Assembly (NCBI RefSeq): GCF_026262505.1
Contig: NC_067204.1
Location: 15,850,165 to 15,914,164, forward strand
Reading direction: 5' to 3'
Source: Trichomonas vaginalis G3
Taxonomy: Eukaryota > Parabasalia > Trichomonadida > Trichomonadidae
DNA length: 64,000 bases
The notes beneath the pieces are model-generated. The model saw only the letters and a list, made by a program, of their open reading frames with translations, did no database searches and had not been told where the DNA came from. Position 1 is the first letter of the stretch. Every line of letters starts with the position of its first letter. This document shows, piece by piece, positions 41,281 to 51,194 of the stretch. The translations under genes and the position numbers were made by a program.

Positions 41281-41490
41281 GCAAGATTAGATAATTTGGA
41301 CTTTTTTTAAAATTAATGAATAAACAGTATATTTTTGAAGTGTAAGCTTATTTACCTGAAGCTATATTACTTAATATAACATTCAAAGTATTATTGCTAT
41401 TTATTGGAGAACAAATTTATGTAATTTTCACATGAAAATTGATAAATTTGTATTTCCTTATGATAATCAATTTTTGTATTTGTAGAGAGT

Positions 41491-41775
41491 CTCCCTGCAT
41501 GATATCAAGACTTGGCTATTGGTCTTTATCCATTTTTGAAAATTGTATTGTAAATTGTAAGAATTTCTGAATACTACTACTATAAAATATAATTGCTTAT
41601 CAATGTATATTCTCCCTGCATGATATCAAGACTTGGCTATTAGTCTTTATCCATTTTTGAAAATTGTATTGTAAATTGTAAGAATTTCTGAATACTACTA
41701 CTATAAAATATAATTGCTTATCAATGTATATTCTCCCTGCATGATATCAAGACTTGGCTATAAGTCTCTATTCAT
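41491..41775. repeat. 121-bp tandem repeat in E4
   Basis: CTCCCTGCATGATATCAAGA recurs at 41491, 41612 and 41733, giving about 2.3 copies of a 121-bp unit with very few differences. Confidence 0.9.
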
Positions 41776-42113
41776 TATGAGTATGACCCCATTTTTTTTA
41801 CAAAAAGTGCCGAATTGCAACTTTGTCCCAATCTCTTCGGCAATTTGTGGACGATTCCGAACCCCCTCATTTTTGAAATTTAATAAGAAAAATAGAATCT
41901 TTATTAAATATAGATTTTAAAAAACTTGGTTATAAATTACGAAATTTTCTCACTTGGGTTAAAAGTGACAATTTGGTCGGAAGCCACCCTTAATTCAATT
42001 TAACTTTGAAACAAAAATCAGAAAAATAAATAGTCTAATAGATTACTGTTAACAAAATATTCATCAATATCATTTATCATAAAAAAAAGTAACAAATTGT
42101 AAACGTGCTTCAA

Positions 42114-43040
42114 ATGTCTCTTGATAATTTCACAAAGAAAGAAAAGCTTGGCGAAGGAACATATGGTGTCGTTTATCGCGCCGTTGATAATAGAACTGGA
42201 GAAATAGTTGCACTTAAACAAATGCGTCTTGAACAAGAAGAAGAAGGAATTCCTGTTACCGCGCTACGTGAAATTGCACTGATGAGGAACTTAAATCATC
42301 AAAATATAGTAGCTTTGAAAGATGTTATCAGTACAAAAGGAGCTTTAACAATGGTGTCAGAGTATTTGGAATTTGATTTGAGAAAATATATGGATTCAAC
42401 ACGTACTGGTGTTCATCCAGCACTTCTCAAGTCATATGCATTCCAACTTTTGTGTGGTATCTGCTATTTGCATAGCAACAGAATTATGCATCGTGATATG
42501 AAGCCACAGAACCTTTTGATTAACAAAGATGGTTTCCTAAAGATATGTGATTTCGGTCTTGCACGAACATTTACTATTCCACCAAGGCAATACACTCATG
42601 AAGTTGTTACTTTATGGTATCGACCGGTAGAATTACTTATGAACTCTCCACTTTACGATATTTCAGTTGATGTATGGGGAACTGGATGTATTATCGCTGA
42701 AATGATTTCAGGAAACCCGCTTTTCCCCGGTGATTCAGAAATTGACCAACTCTTTAAGATTTTCAGAGTTTTTGGAACACCAACAGAAGAAACATGGCCT
42801 GGATTTACTAGACTTCCAGGATATCAGCCTACTTTTCCGAAATTCCCAGAGCAAAATTTAGCTGAGGTTTTACATTGTAATAATGATCTGTTAGTTGATC
42901 TCCTCAAGCAATTATTAGAGATAAATCCATCAAAGAGGATCTCTGCAATGAGAGCTTTGCAACATCCCTTCTTTGCAGATATTCCTAACAAATTGATATC
43001 TCTTTGTCTTCCTCCTGGTTGCTCTGTTTACGGAAAATAA
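42114..43040 (+). CDS. Cyclin-dependent kinase, CDK1/CDK5-like
   Basis: 308 residues from the ATG at 42114 (a GTG three codons upstream is also in frame). It has the glycine loop GEGTYGVV near 13-20 with the inhibitory T and Y. The cyclin-binding helix reads PVTALRE near 53. The catalytic loop is HRDMKPQN and the magnesium loop DFGLAR. The activation segment ends YTHEVVTLWYRPVELL, with the usual T-loop threonine. All catalytic residues are present. The PVTALRE helix is closest to the PSTAIRE/PITSLRE types, so it is probably a cell-cycle CDK. The bare kinase domain has no extra tails. Confidence 0.93.
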   Translation: MSLDNFTKKEKLGEGTYGVVYRAVDNRTGEIVALKQMRLEQEEEGIPVTALREIALMRNLNHQNIVALKDVISTKGALTMVSEYLEFDLRKYMDSTRTGVHPALLKSYAFQLLCGICYLHSNRIMHRDMKPQNLLINKDGFLKICDFGLARTFTIPPRQYTHEVVTLWYRPVELLMNSPLYDISVDVWGTGCIIAEMISGNPLFPGDSEIDQLFKIFRVFGTPTEETWPGFTRLPGYQPTFPKFPEQNLAEVLHCNNDLLVDLLKQLLEINPSKRISAMRALQHPFFADIPNKLISLCLPPGCSVYGK

Positions 43041-43490
43041 CTTTTGTTGAGTGTAGCTGTTTGTTTTCGTCTTTTGTTTGGTAAGAATTAAAATATGATC
43101 TATATTATTTATTCTTTTTAACTAATTTTAATCTGTCATATGAAATAATAGTAATTCCTTTTGTTGTTAAGTTTTAATCAAGAGCAATTATTGAAAATTA
43201 AAATAATCATCGGTATTGAAACGTATTAATCCAGAAACTATACATTTTTGCAAATTTCCTTTAATTTAGTTCTATAATAAAAGCAATATAAACAATGTAT
43301 TTTTGATTGAAAACGATATTCTTCTATAATCTCATTTCTTTTCTTTTAAAAAGCGAGTAAAATAGCATAGAAGTGAGTAATCATATAATAATGTTGCTTC
43401 TCATAGATTAGTGTAAAATAACAGTAATCTGCCATGTAAACAGGCAAAAGATGCAAGTTCATTTTTCAAATTTTGGTTGTTGATCATATA
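43041..43490. other. Spacer between CDK and TBC1D7-like genes
   Basis: AT-rich. An Inr-like motif lies at its right end; nothing else seen. Confidence 0.45.
43484..43488 (+). promoter_or_regulatory. Inr-like TCATA before TBC1D7-like gene
   Basis: TCATA matches TCA(+1)Y(T/A) and ends two bases before the ATG at 43491, giving a leader of about 5 bases. Confidence 0.4.
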
Positions 43491-44402
43491 ATGAACGGAG
43501 GCTCCCATCTTTATGCTTCTTTAGCAAACTTCCAAAAGGTAGGGAATTCCGACCGGGAAACTATGATAAAATCAATACGCCATGATTTAGCAACAATGCT
43601 CAAAAATTCCGAGGATTTTTCTTTCCTTTCAAAGCAAATACCAAGCACGAAAATGCAATATAGAACTCTTATGTGGAATATACTGCTTGGCCTTGGAGAA
43701 ATCGATGAGCACGAAGGAGATAAATACATTACAGCTTATCATTATCTATCAACAACAGACCAAAAGAAACTTCTAGGTGAACTAACTAGGATTACAAATG
43801 CCCAGAAGCTCGACTCAGTTAAAACAGACTATCAGGCGTACTGTAGTTTCCTTGTTTTATTAGCCGGATTCTTATCACAGTCAGGCTCGCAGTATCCGCT
43901 TCACCAGCCTCTTCTCACGTTCGGGCAGGTATTTTTACAGACGTACACTTATCCTTTAGCGTTTTTTGCATTTCGGCAATTTGTTAACCACTATGCTCCA
44001 CACTGTTTTCCACGAAAAGGCGAGAAAACAGTTCAAACTGGTCCTTCGCAGCTTGCTGTGCAAATTGCTTACGAATTTGATCCAACTTTGAAGGAAATCT
44101 TTGGCAGATTGTGTCCAGAATACGGATTTTCGTTCAGCCATATATCATCGTTCTTTACGCAAATGAAACAGACAGACCAAGTATCTATTGTTTTTGATTT
44201 TCTTTTCGCGTACGGAGCTTTCATGGTTATATTTATAGAAGCCGGATGGATGTATATTAATAGAGATACAGATATTAAGAATAATTTGATTCTAGCATCA
44301 TCAATGCCAGATGCATTAGTCGTTATTCGCCAAGCTGTCAAGATATTAGCTTCTACAAGTCCGGAAAATATTGCAAAGGCAAAGGCCTTTTATACGGTAT
44401 AA
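43491..44402 (+). CDS. TBC1D7: TBC1D7-like TBC-domain protein
   Basis: 303 residues from the ATG at 43491. The N-terminal third follows TBC1D7 closely: FQKVG near 15, then IPSTKMQYRTLMWNILLGL, where TBC1D7 has FPLPSMYRALVWKVLLGI. The C-terminal part also follows it (VSIVFDFLFAYGAFMVIFIE, then SSMPDALVVIRQAVKI). The catalytic arginine and glutamine fingers of RabGAPs (IxxDxxR, YxQ) were not found, as in TBC1D7. In animals TBC1D7 is the third subunit of the TSC complex that restrains mTORC1. A trichomonad copy implies some TSC-like or other scaffold role, which is inference. Confidence 0.7.
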   Translation: MNGGSHLYASLANFQKVGNSDRETMIKSIRHDLATMLKNSEDFSFLSKQIPSTKMQYRTLMWNILLGLGEIDEHEGDKYITAYHYLSTTDQKKLLGELTRITNAQKLDSVKTDYQAYCSFLVLLAGFLSQSGSQYPLHQPLLTFGQVFLQTYTYPLAFFAFRQFVNHYAPHCFPRKGEKTVQTGPSQLAVQIAYEFDPTLKEIFGRLCPEYGFSFSHISSFFTQMKQTDQVSIVFDFLFAYGAFMVIFIEAGWMYINRDTDIKNNLILASSMPDALVVIRQAVKILASTSPENIAKAKAFYTV

Positions 44403-45081
44403 TTTTTATTGTTTTATATTGTAATTATTAAAAATTTATAAGAGATAATTAAGAATTTCAAAAACCATTAGTACAAAATATCCTATCAAGTTCTGTAGCC
44501 AAAAACATATATGTAATGATTTTATATTTTGGCAACTGTTTTTAATCAAAATTTCCGTTTGAAAAGAATAAACTATATATGAATACATACTAACTACAAG
44601 AAGTTGATGATTTTCAATATGCTACCTATTATTTAATATAAACATTATTTATCAATTAATAACATTTTTAATTTATGCAGATCATTCTTTATAGAATACC
44701 TCAATTATTCTATATTTCCTTTTAATTGTTTAACATAATCACGAAAGTCTGACTTAACACATCTTTTTAAAAAAATTGATTCATATTTTAAAATAATATG
44801 CTTCCACTCATATTATCAAGTCATGCAAGCCATGAAAATATTATTTATCAAACATTGATTCTTAAAATCATTTAATTTGAAGACAATGATTTTAATATTT
44901 CCAAATTGAGTGATTTCTATAAAGTTAATATATGCTCTTTGACGTAAAAGTTCTCACCATTATATTATTACTTTCTTAATTAGAAGATAATGCGCCTTTT
45001 TTGATAAAACAAACTTAATAATCATCAAGAACGATAACGATTATTTTGTAAATTAGTTCGTTATCCCAATATTTTTTTCAA
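44403..45081. other. 680-bp spacer, nothing seen
   Basis: Very AT-rich; no frame, repeat or RNA could be supported. Confidence 0.5.
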
Positions 45082-45378
45082 ATGACTGAAGAGCCTATCC
45101 CAGAATGGCGCAAACAATTGAACACACCACTCGTTGTCGAAACAGATATGGGTGATGACCTTCAAACAGAAACTCTCGATTTAGTTTCCTCAGCTATCGA
45201 ACGTTCACAAAATAACTTAGAACTTTGCTGCAAAGCCTTAAAAGAAGATATGGACAAGAAAACAGGTCCAGGCTGGAATGTCGTAGTAGGTGAAGATTTC
45301 TCACATTATATAACATATACAAAGAATATGATCTTCCTTTACTTTGGTGGTAATTTAGGCGTTCTTATGTGGAAGTAA
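45082..45378 (+). CDS. DNAL4: Axonemal dynein light chain, DNAL4/LC8 family
   Basis: 98 residues, the normal size. The core matches DNAL4 closely: DMGDDLQTETLDLVSSAIE, MDKKTGPGWNVVVGEDFSHY, then FLYFGGNLGVLMWK, where human DNAL4 has MDKKFGSSWHVVIGEGF and YLYFGGTLAVCVWK. LC8-type chains dimerise and hold the intermediate-chain base of dynein. DNAL4 (Chlamydomonas LC10) is the axonemal member, fitting a flagellate. The stop overlaps TAAATAAA, a typical trichomonad polyadenylation context. Confidence 0.9.
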   Translation: MTEEPIPEWRKQLNTPLVVETDMGDDLQTETLDLVSSAIERSQNNLELCCKALKEDMDKKTGPGWNVVVGEDFSHYITYTKNMIFLYFGGNLGVLMWK

Positions 45379-45424
45379 ATAAAAATTATTTTTATATTTA
45401 ACACAATACAATGTAATATTTCGT

Positions 45425-46201
45425 TTAGCGGCCTTCTAATAAATGATTTACAGCTTCTTCTAAATTTCCGTTTGCTTGAATGAGGGCATTTCTTGCCTCA
45501 GTCTCATTAAATCCCATAGATACCAAGTTGTTTAAGCTATCTTGGTTTATATCTGTATCTAAATCATCTTCTGGATTTGCTAACGGAGCTGTATTGGCTG
45601 CATTCAATGGTGACTCGCGGAGTGGCACCATTGCATCATCTGAGGATTCTTCGATCTTGACTAAGCGTGCAAGACGGAGGAAATCAATTTCAAATAATAT
45701 ATTTCCTAAAATTGAGGTAAGAAGAGGACAAAAACCATATGGAAATGTTATTACAAGTAATATAACAAACATCATTGTAAGAACTATTTTGTCTTCGAGT
45801 TTTCCTGAAACTGGAATTGGAATTGAAGGTAATTGCCAGACTGTATATATAAATAAGCTGAAAGGAATGAAGTACATGAGTGAGAAATGTGATTTGAATC
45901 CTTTGAAATATACGATCAAACCCCAAAAAGGTGCGTAACAAATCGCGTTGTATATGAAGAAATTGATTAAAATTCTGGTACTAAGCATACGTTCTATGTG
46001 TCTGAAGCACCAGAAGCATGCACTGAGTATAATGCATTCGTAAAATGTTCCCCAGCAAATTAATGACTGAACTATATCGAGAATTGGTATTTCAAGTTTA
46101 TCTTCTTGGGCAAGAAGTAATACTATTGTCATAAATATTGATAACATAAGGATATTCATTAATAATGTTGACCCTTCGAACGTAAGATCTCCTTGAAACA
46201 T
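45425..46201 (-). CDS. UBAC2: UBAC2-like rhomboid pseudoprotease with UBA domain
   Basis: 258 residues. About five or six hydrophobic segments fill residues 10-180, with the rhomboid-like CFWCFRHIERMLSTRI and YAPFWGLIVYFKGF. No GxSG serine or catalytic histidine is seen, so it is inactive, as in UBAC2 and the derlins. After a linker of about 45 residues, the last 40 form a UBA domain (LVSMGFNETEARNALIQANG, then EEAVNHLL). UBAC2 works in the ER membrane in quality control and lipid-droplet regulation. The gene converges on DNAL4 with only 46 bp between the stops. Confidence 0.85.
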   Translation of the reverse strand: MFQGDLTFEGSTLLMNILMLSIFMTIVLLLAQEDKLEIPILDIVQSLICWGTFYECIILSACFWCFRHIERMLSTRILINFFIYNAICYAPFWGLIVYFKGFKSHFSLMYFIPFSLFIYTVWQLPSIPIPVSGKLEDKIVLTMMFVILLVITFPYGFCPLLTSILGNILFEIDFLRLARLVKIEESSDDAMVPLRESPLNAANTAPLANPEDDLDTDINQDSLNNLVSMGFNETEARNALIQANGNLEEAVNHLLEGR

Positions 46202-46852
46202 TTTTCTTTTTTTCTTCTCTCTACAAAAAATTTAAAATTCAGACATACTCTTTCAAAATCTCGATTAGAAAATTTTCAAAAAAAAATCAAATAAGGGCAG
46301 ACGGAAGCATATTATATTGTTTTCTCCTTATCCCGAATGACTCTTACTAGGATGCCGATCTTTTTGCTATCAATTCTTGAAATTACCGCGATCATACAAT
46401 GAAACTTCACGATATAATTTCTTAAATATAATGCTCTTTTGCAAAATGCTTTATAGAATGTTTTCTTAAGCTTTGACATACATTCCGAGAATATCGAGAT
46501 TTTCATAGTTATTAACAGTGCTTAAAGATCTCCAGCTTTTGTGCCACACTGAATAAGGTCGATAGTGATAAAAATTGTATTCTGAATGATCATTTACATT
46601 GATATTCTTATAGGAGATGAGAAATTTACTTACTATGCATAGGATAATAATTACAAAGTACTTAACAATGAATAGATGTCAATTCAGTAAGAAAAACATT
46701 TGTTTCTCTTATGGTAACATAGATTATTTTAACATCTTTGTTAGAAAGACTTATCTAAGCACAGGCCAAACGCTTTTATCTAAGTGGTTTGATATCCATA
46801 GAATTGGAAGAGGAAAAACTATGTTTTGATGTTAAACAAAAAAAAATCTTTA
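46202..46852. other. 650-bp spacer, no credible gene
   Basis: AT-rich spacer between two minus-strand genes. A 70-codon frame on the plus strand at 46617 has no domain features and is antisense to the surrounding gene order. Confidence 0.45.
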
Positions 46853-48055
46853 TTAAATTTGTTCTGCTGCTTCAACAGAGGTGATAACAAGTCTTCCCTC
46901 GTATCTTCTACCTGCCAAATTTAATTGAGCTCTTTTTGCTTCTTCTGGTGTTTTGTATCTGATTTTTACAACACCGTAGTCGTTTTGATGTTCCATTGGG
47001 TCAATTTTGTAGTCTAAGATAGTTCCGTACTTCTGGCACTCTTCTGTTATGTCGCTGAGGAATTCATTTGTCAATTCTGGGTCCATTAAAATATAATCTT
47101 TTGCAATGTTGTATAAACAAAGGACTGTTTCGTCTCCAATCTGGTTTTCCTCTGTCTCTTGCTGAATGAGCGATGAAACAGTCATTTCTGAGTTCAAAAT
47201 GTCAGCAATACAAGGATTATTCAAAAGATTTGGAGCAACAACGGAAACTAACTTGGTAGGACCCTCGTATAGTTGTGTCTGGCGTAATTTTTGATCTGAT
47301 GGTGTTCTGGGGTCAATAGAAGGTGGTTCGAATGTAGTTCTGATTGAAACATCATCTCCGCATGTAGCTTGAAGGTCAAAAACTGTCATATCGGTAATTT
47401 CATCATGGGAAAGTGTTACAATAGCGTAATTTGAACCAGGAGATATAAAAGTTTTGCTAACTTGGTATTTCGGCTCAAATATCTGGTAAATCTTTTGCTC
47501 ATTTGGTTGTTCGTTATGAAATTCAACGTAAATTGTATTCTTCGTTTGGTTTTCGTTGATTTCAATTGTTGAAAATTCTTCTGTTTGCAAGGAATAAGGC
47601 CAAATGATATGGATTTCACGTTGGTTGTATACGAGGGATTTTCCTATAGAAACTGCGGCTTCAGCATCCTTTTGGCTCTTAAAAGTGACGTATCCACCAA
47701 ATTGATCTGGCAACCAATCAATGAAATCAATAGGATTTGGATCAGTAATAAGTTTTCTCTTGAGGAGATTCTGAGTGATATAATTGTTAAGTGTTTGTGG
47801 TGTCATTTCTGGAGGAAGGTTTAAAACCATAACTTTTCTCTTTGAGTTTGGATCTTCTTTGGTGGACATTGAATTTGGAAATATTATTCCGCCAAATGGT
47901 TTAATTCTTTCAACTAATTTATCAATTTCAGGATGATTTGGAGCGTAATAGCCAGGAGGCATACCAAGAGTATATCCCATTGACTCGTATTCTTCTGGTG
48001 AAGTAAACCAGCCTCCTCTCAAGAATGTATTTGCCTTATAAGCTATATCATTCAT
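46853..48055 (-). CDS. U2AF2: U2AF65-like splicing factor
   Basis: 400 residues from the ATG at 48055; the frame continues upstream to a TTG, but the ATG fits the family. RRM1 begins KRKVMVLNLPPEMTPQTLNN with GGYVTFKSQKDAEAAV as its RNP1. A second, weaker RRM follows around 165-240. The last 100 residues are a UHM domain: VLCLYNIAKDYILMDPELTN, EECQKYGTILDYKI, and LNLAGRRYEGRLVITS with the RxF-like RRY. U2AF65 binds the polypyrimidine tract and branch-point proteins. The arginine/serine-rich N-terminus of animal U2AF65 is missing, as is common in protists. Confidence 0.82.
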   Translation of the reverse strand: MNDIAYKANTFLRGGWFTSPEEYESMGYTLGMPPGYYAPNHPEIDKLVERIKPFGGIIFPNSMSTKEDPNSKRKVMVLNLPPEMTPQTLNNYITQNLLKRKLITDPNPIDFIDWLPDQFGGYVTFKSQKDAEAAVSIGKSLVYNQREIHIIWPYSLQTEEFSTIEINENQTKNTIYVEFHNEQPNEQKIYQIFEPKYQVSKTFISPGSNYAIVTLSHDEITDMTVFDLQATCGDDVSIRTTFEPPSIDPRTPSDQKLRQTQLYEGPTKLVSVVAPNLLNNPCIADILNSEMTVSSLIQQETEENQIGDETVLCLYNIAKDYILMDPELTNEFLSDITEECQKYGTILDYKIDPMEHQNDYGVVKIRYKTPEEAKRAQLNLAGRRYEGRLVITSVEAAEQI

Positions 48056-48502
48056 TTCGGGAAAAAAATCTGACAAAAATAAATGTGTTGAGTCAAGCTC
48101 ACATATTTTCAATGATAATTCCTCTTTAAGGAAGTATAGATCTATCCATACTCTGTGAAAATTTCATGTTCAACATGAAGTTTTCATAAAATATTGATTT
48201 CAGAAAAGATTTAATATCACAACTGAATAATAAGAGAAAGCAAGATATTTACTTCGATTATCTTAATATCCTCCATGTGCATATGTTTCAATGAATGCAA
48301 CTAGCTTAATTTCCATCACATGTACAATAATTCATTCAATCTCCACCTTTATTTTAATTTTTTTCGCCAATAAGTGTATGTTTAGTATTTCTACATCTGA
48401 TGCTTTGTATGATCATATTGAAAAGGCAATAGTTTTGCGTTTCTCCAATCAACAAAAAATTGAATTGCGCTCGTTGTAAAAAAAAATTCAAACTTATAAA
48501 AA
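48056..48502. other. Spacer between divergent genes
   Basis: AT-rich upstream region shared by the U2AF65-like gene and the CaaX protein gene. No motif could be singled out. Confidence 0.45.
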
Positions 48503-48790
48503 ATGAGTGATAAGGGTGATGTTGAGCTATCTGTAAGTGATTCAGGTTCAGAAAACGAAAAGAAGCAAAAGAAGCAAAAAGAAACCGATGAGCCAAATAT
48601 TGTCGTTGATGGACAGAAAGAAGTACATATTAACGTTAGTGATAGTGATTCTGACAAGGATGGTTCAATAGATGCACAAGAGAACAAAGGTGTTAAGACA
48701 AATCCTTCAAAGGACCCAGAAATCAAGCCAGACACAGGAAAGAAAGAAGCAAAGAAAGATGCTCAATCACAATGCTGCCTTCTTCTTTAA
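48503..48790 (+). CDS. Small acidic protein with C-terminal CaaX box
   Basis: 95 residues, almost entirely hydrophilic and rich in D, E, K and S (DSGSENEKKQKKQKETDE, VSDSDSDKDGS). It is probably disordered, with several casein kinase II-type SDSD sites. It ends QCCLLL: the last four residues, CLLL, form a CaaX box of the geranylgeranyl type, and the cysteine before it could be palmitoylated. It is therefore predicted to be a lipid-anchored, intrinsically disordered peripheral membrane protein. No homologue recognised. Confidence 0.75.
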   Translation: MSDKGDVELSVSDSGSENEKKQKKQKETDEPNIVVDGQKEVHINVSDSDSDKDGSIDAQENKGVKTNPSKDPEIKPDTGKKEAKKDAQSQCCLLL

Positions 48791-49094
48791 ATTTGCAGAA
48801 TTTATTTCATATACACCATGTACATAATTTCCTACTAATACAGTTACTTAACTATTGAACATGATCGATATTAACATATTTATTTGCATAAAAACTTATT
48901 TTCTTATTAATTTTCTTACTTCATGTCATTTTGTAATACACTCAAGATATATTGAAGAGTTAAATTTGAAATAATTTGAAATTTATCTTGGAATAATGAA
49001 AATCATGAAGTTCTAAATATAAAATTTTCTTTACCTAACCAATTTATATATGTATGTCCCTGTTTATGAATAAAATTATAAATCAAAATTCTCG
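48791..49094. other. Short spacer, nothing seen
   Basis: About 300 bp of AT-rich sequence between two plus-strand genes. Confidence 0.45.
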
Positions 49095-50858
49095 ATGTCT
49101 AGTGATAGTGATTTTGATGATGAAAATGGGGTTATTCATCATGATAATGATGAAGACGAAGAATTTGTTGAATATCCAACGGAATCTATTAAAGACCATA
49201 CTTATGTCTTGCATTTTGGGCAGCCCTCGACAGAAAAATCTGGAAGAGCAAATGTAATCAAGCTTAGTGAATACCCTACAATATGGAATGAAGGAAAACT
49301 TATATATGATGTATTACATCCAGAAGATTGCCTTCCACCTGCAACAGATCAATTAGATATAATTTTACGATTCGAATCTCACTTTGAAAGCGGAAATTTA
49401 TCAAAAGTTTATTATCTCGGTGGATATACATATCATTTAGTATTAGAATATGATCGTAACAAGTCTGGATCTTGTCAATGGTTTTATTTTCAGATTTTAA
49501 ATGCGAAAAAAGAACGTGATTATAAATTTTACATCAGTGGTTTCCACAAAGGAAAAAGTCTATTTGATCGTGGAGCCAAAATCTTTTTATACTCGCATCT
49601 TCGTGCTAAAAATGAAAATATTTCATGGGTCAGAGCAGGAAATGACTATTCATATGGAATATTCCCAGGTCAAAAAGGCAAAGGAAAACGTTCAACAGTT
49701 GCTTTTACCATTGATTTTCCATACAATAAAGATATTCTTTACATGTGCTACGCATTACCATACACATACAGTGATTTAATGCGTGACATTGGCGCATGGA
49801 CCACCCAATGCCCAAGTTTGAAATCAGAAATTTTATGCGAAACTGCTGGAGGCCGTGAGTGTCCAATTCTCACATTAGAAGAGGAAGGTGGCATTCCATC
49901 ATCAGAAAAACCATACATTTTTATTACTGCTCGTATTCATCCCGGTGAATCAAATTCTAGCTACTTAATGCGTGGCTTTATGCAGCATTTACTTAATGAT
50001 TCCCCTGAATCAAAATTTATCCGACAAAATCATATCATTAAGATCATTCCAATGTTGAATATCGATGGAGTAATTGAAGGATTTTACAGAACCTCACTTT
50101 CTGGCAATGATTTGAATAGAATGTGGGGATCTCCTGATGCTGTTATACATCCTGTCATTCTTAATACTAAGAATTTATTCAAAAAATTGGCATCAGAACG
50201 AAATGTCGTCATAGCCATTGATTTTCATGGTCATTCACGTCTTGATGGTACATTTGCGTTCGGATGTCCCAATGACGGCACTGATATTGAGCATATTGAG
50301 AAAGTTTATCCAAGAATTGTTTCATTATTATGTAACAAGTTCTCTTGGAGACATTGTGTCTTCTCCTATCCAGAAGATAGAACAGGAGCTGGCAGAATCA
50401 TCATTCGAACAGAGCTGAATGTCGTTCAAAGCTTTACTGTCGAAACATCTTTTGGAGGAGTCTGCGCCGGCGAAGGTGTTGATTCTTTATATGACCAACT
50501 GCTCTGGGAAGAGGTTGGAGGAAGCTGCTGTGATGGAATTTACTGTTTCATCAAAGGAGAAAAAGATGAAATTTATAAAACAGCAAAGAAAGATATTGAA
50601 ACAATGTTCCCGAAGAGACAAAAGATGTCTATTGATAATGAACAAAATAATCAATTACAAATTGATTACGGAGATGAAAATGAAGAATTAGAAAAATCTG
50701 AAGAAATTTTAGAGCCTTTCGCAAAATCTAGTAGGATATTTGATCCAAGGAGATGTAAATCATTTATGAATGTATCTCCAGATATGATTTCAAACGATCC
50801 TCCACAAAAAATCTCAATGAAATGGAAACAATTCCCGGACGGACTCGTCAATTACTAA
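49095..50858 (+). CDS. Cytosolic carboxypeptidase (CCP/AGBL), tubulin deglutamylase type
   Basis: 587 residues of the M14D carboxypeptidase family. The N-domain (about 60-225) contains CQWFYFQILNAKKERDYKF, and MCYALPYTYSDLMRD carries the family PYTYS motif. Zinc ligands are HPGE in ARIHPGESNSSYLM and the histidine of AIDFHGHSRLDGTFAFG. Substrate-binding NDLNRMW follows the first pair. The catalytic glutamate sits in SFTVETSFGG. CCPs trim glutamate side chains or C-terminal glutamates from tubulin, so axonemes and the pelta-axostyle are likely substrates. The acidic N-tail and charged C-tail are unconserved. Confidence 0.93.
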   Translation: MSSDSDFDDENGVIHHDNDEDEEFVEYPTESIKDHTYVLHFGQPSTEKSGRANVIKLSEYPTIWNEGKLIYDVLHPEDCLPPATDQLDIILRFESHFESGNLSKVYYLGGYTYHLVLEYDRNKSGSCQWFYFQILNAKKERDYKFYISGFHKGKSLFDRGAKIFLYSHLRAKNENISWVRAGNDYSYGIFPGQKGKGKRSTVAFTIDFPYNKDILYMCYALPYTYSDLMRDIGAWTTQCPSLKSEILCETAGGRECPILTLEEEGGIPSSEKPYIFITARIHPGESNSSYLMRGFMQHLLNDSPESKFIRQNHIIKIIPMLNIDGVIEGFYRTSLSGNDLNRMWGSPDAVIHPVILNTKNLFKKLASERNVVIAIDFHGHSRLDGTFAFGCPNDGTDIEHIEKVYPRIVSLLCNKFSWRHCVFSYPEDRTGAGRIIIRTELNVVQSFTVETSFGGVCAGEGVDSLYDQLLWEEVGGSCCDGIYCFIKGEKDEIYKTAKKDIETMFPKRQKMSIDNEQNNQLQIDYGDENEELEKSEEILEPFAKSSRIFDPRRCKSFMNVSPDMISNDPPQKISMKWKQFPDGLVNY

Positions 50859-51194
50859 GTTTATTTGTTTTATTTATGTTGTTTAATATAAATGTTTGCA
50901 TATCACTGTGAATTGTTAAGATAATTGTTGATTGTAGCAATATAATTGTTGTGTTTTAAAACATTAATATCCATTTTACATCGTTTTGGATATAAATAAA
51001 TCAACAAAGTGAAATGAGTGAATTATAAAAGTTATAATGTCAATTTTTGGGAGATACGCTGCACCACATTTGTTTGACTGGGAGTTTCTTAAAAAACTTA
51101 CCACGTGGTAATAATCTGCTCTAACAATAGATTAATGAATAAAAATTAATTAAAAAAATAACTTTATCTTTTGCAACAATGGTATATTAAGAAA
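50859..51194. other. Spacer, nothing seen
   Basis: AT-rich 3' flank of the carboxypeptidase gene. Confidence 0.4.

Larger units (their letters stand above)
40419..41993. mobile_element. TTAA-ended element with 20-bp TIRs (E4)
   Basis: Left end TTAAGGGAGGCTTCCGACCA (40419-40438). The reverse complement of the right end (41974-41993) is TTAAGGGTGGCTTCCGACCA, 19 of 20 identical. The 1575-bp interior holds an open stretch of about 80 codons at 41035-41280 and a 121-bp tandem repeat at 41491-41775. No transposase was recognised, so it is probably non-autonomous. It fills most of the space between UPF1 and the CDK gene. Confidence 0.85.

Noticed and set aside
46617-46829. 70-codon frame MRNLLTMHR... 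on the plus strand
   Set aside because: No domain, AT-driven composition (I, K, N, F), no initiator, and no support from neighbours.
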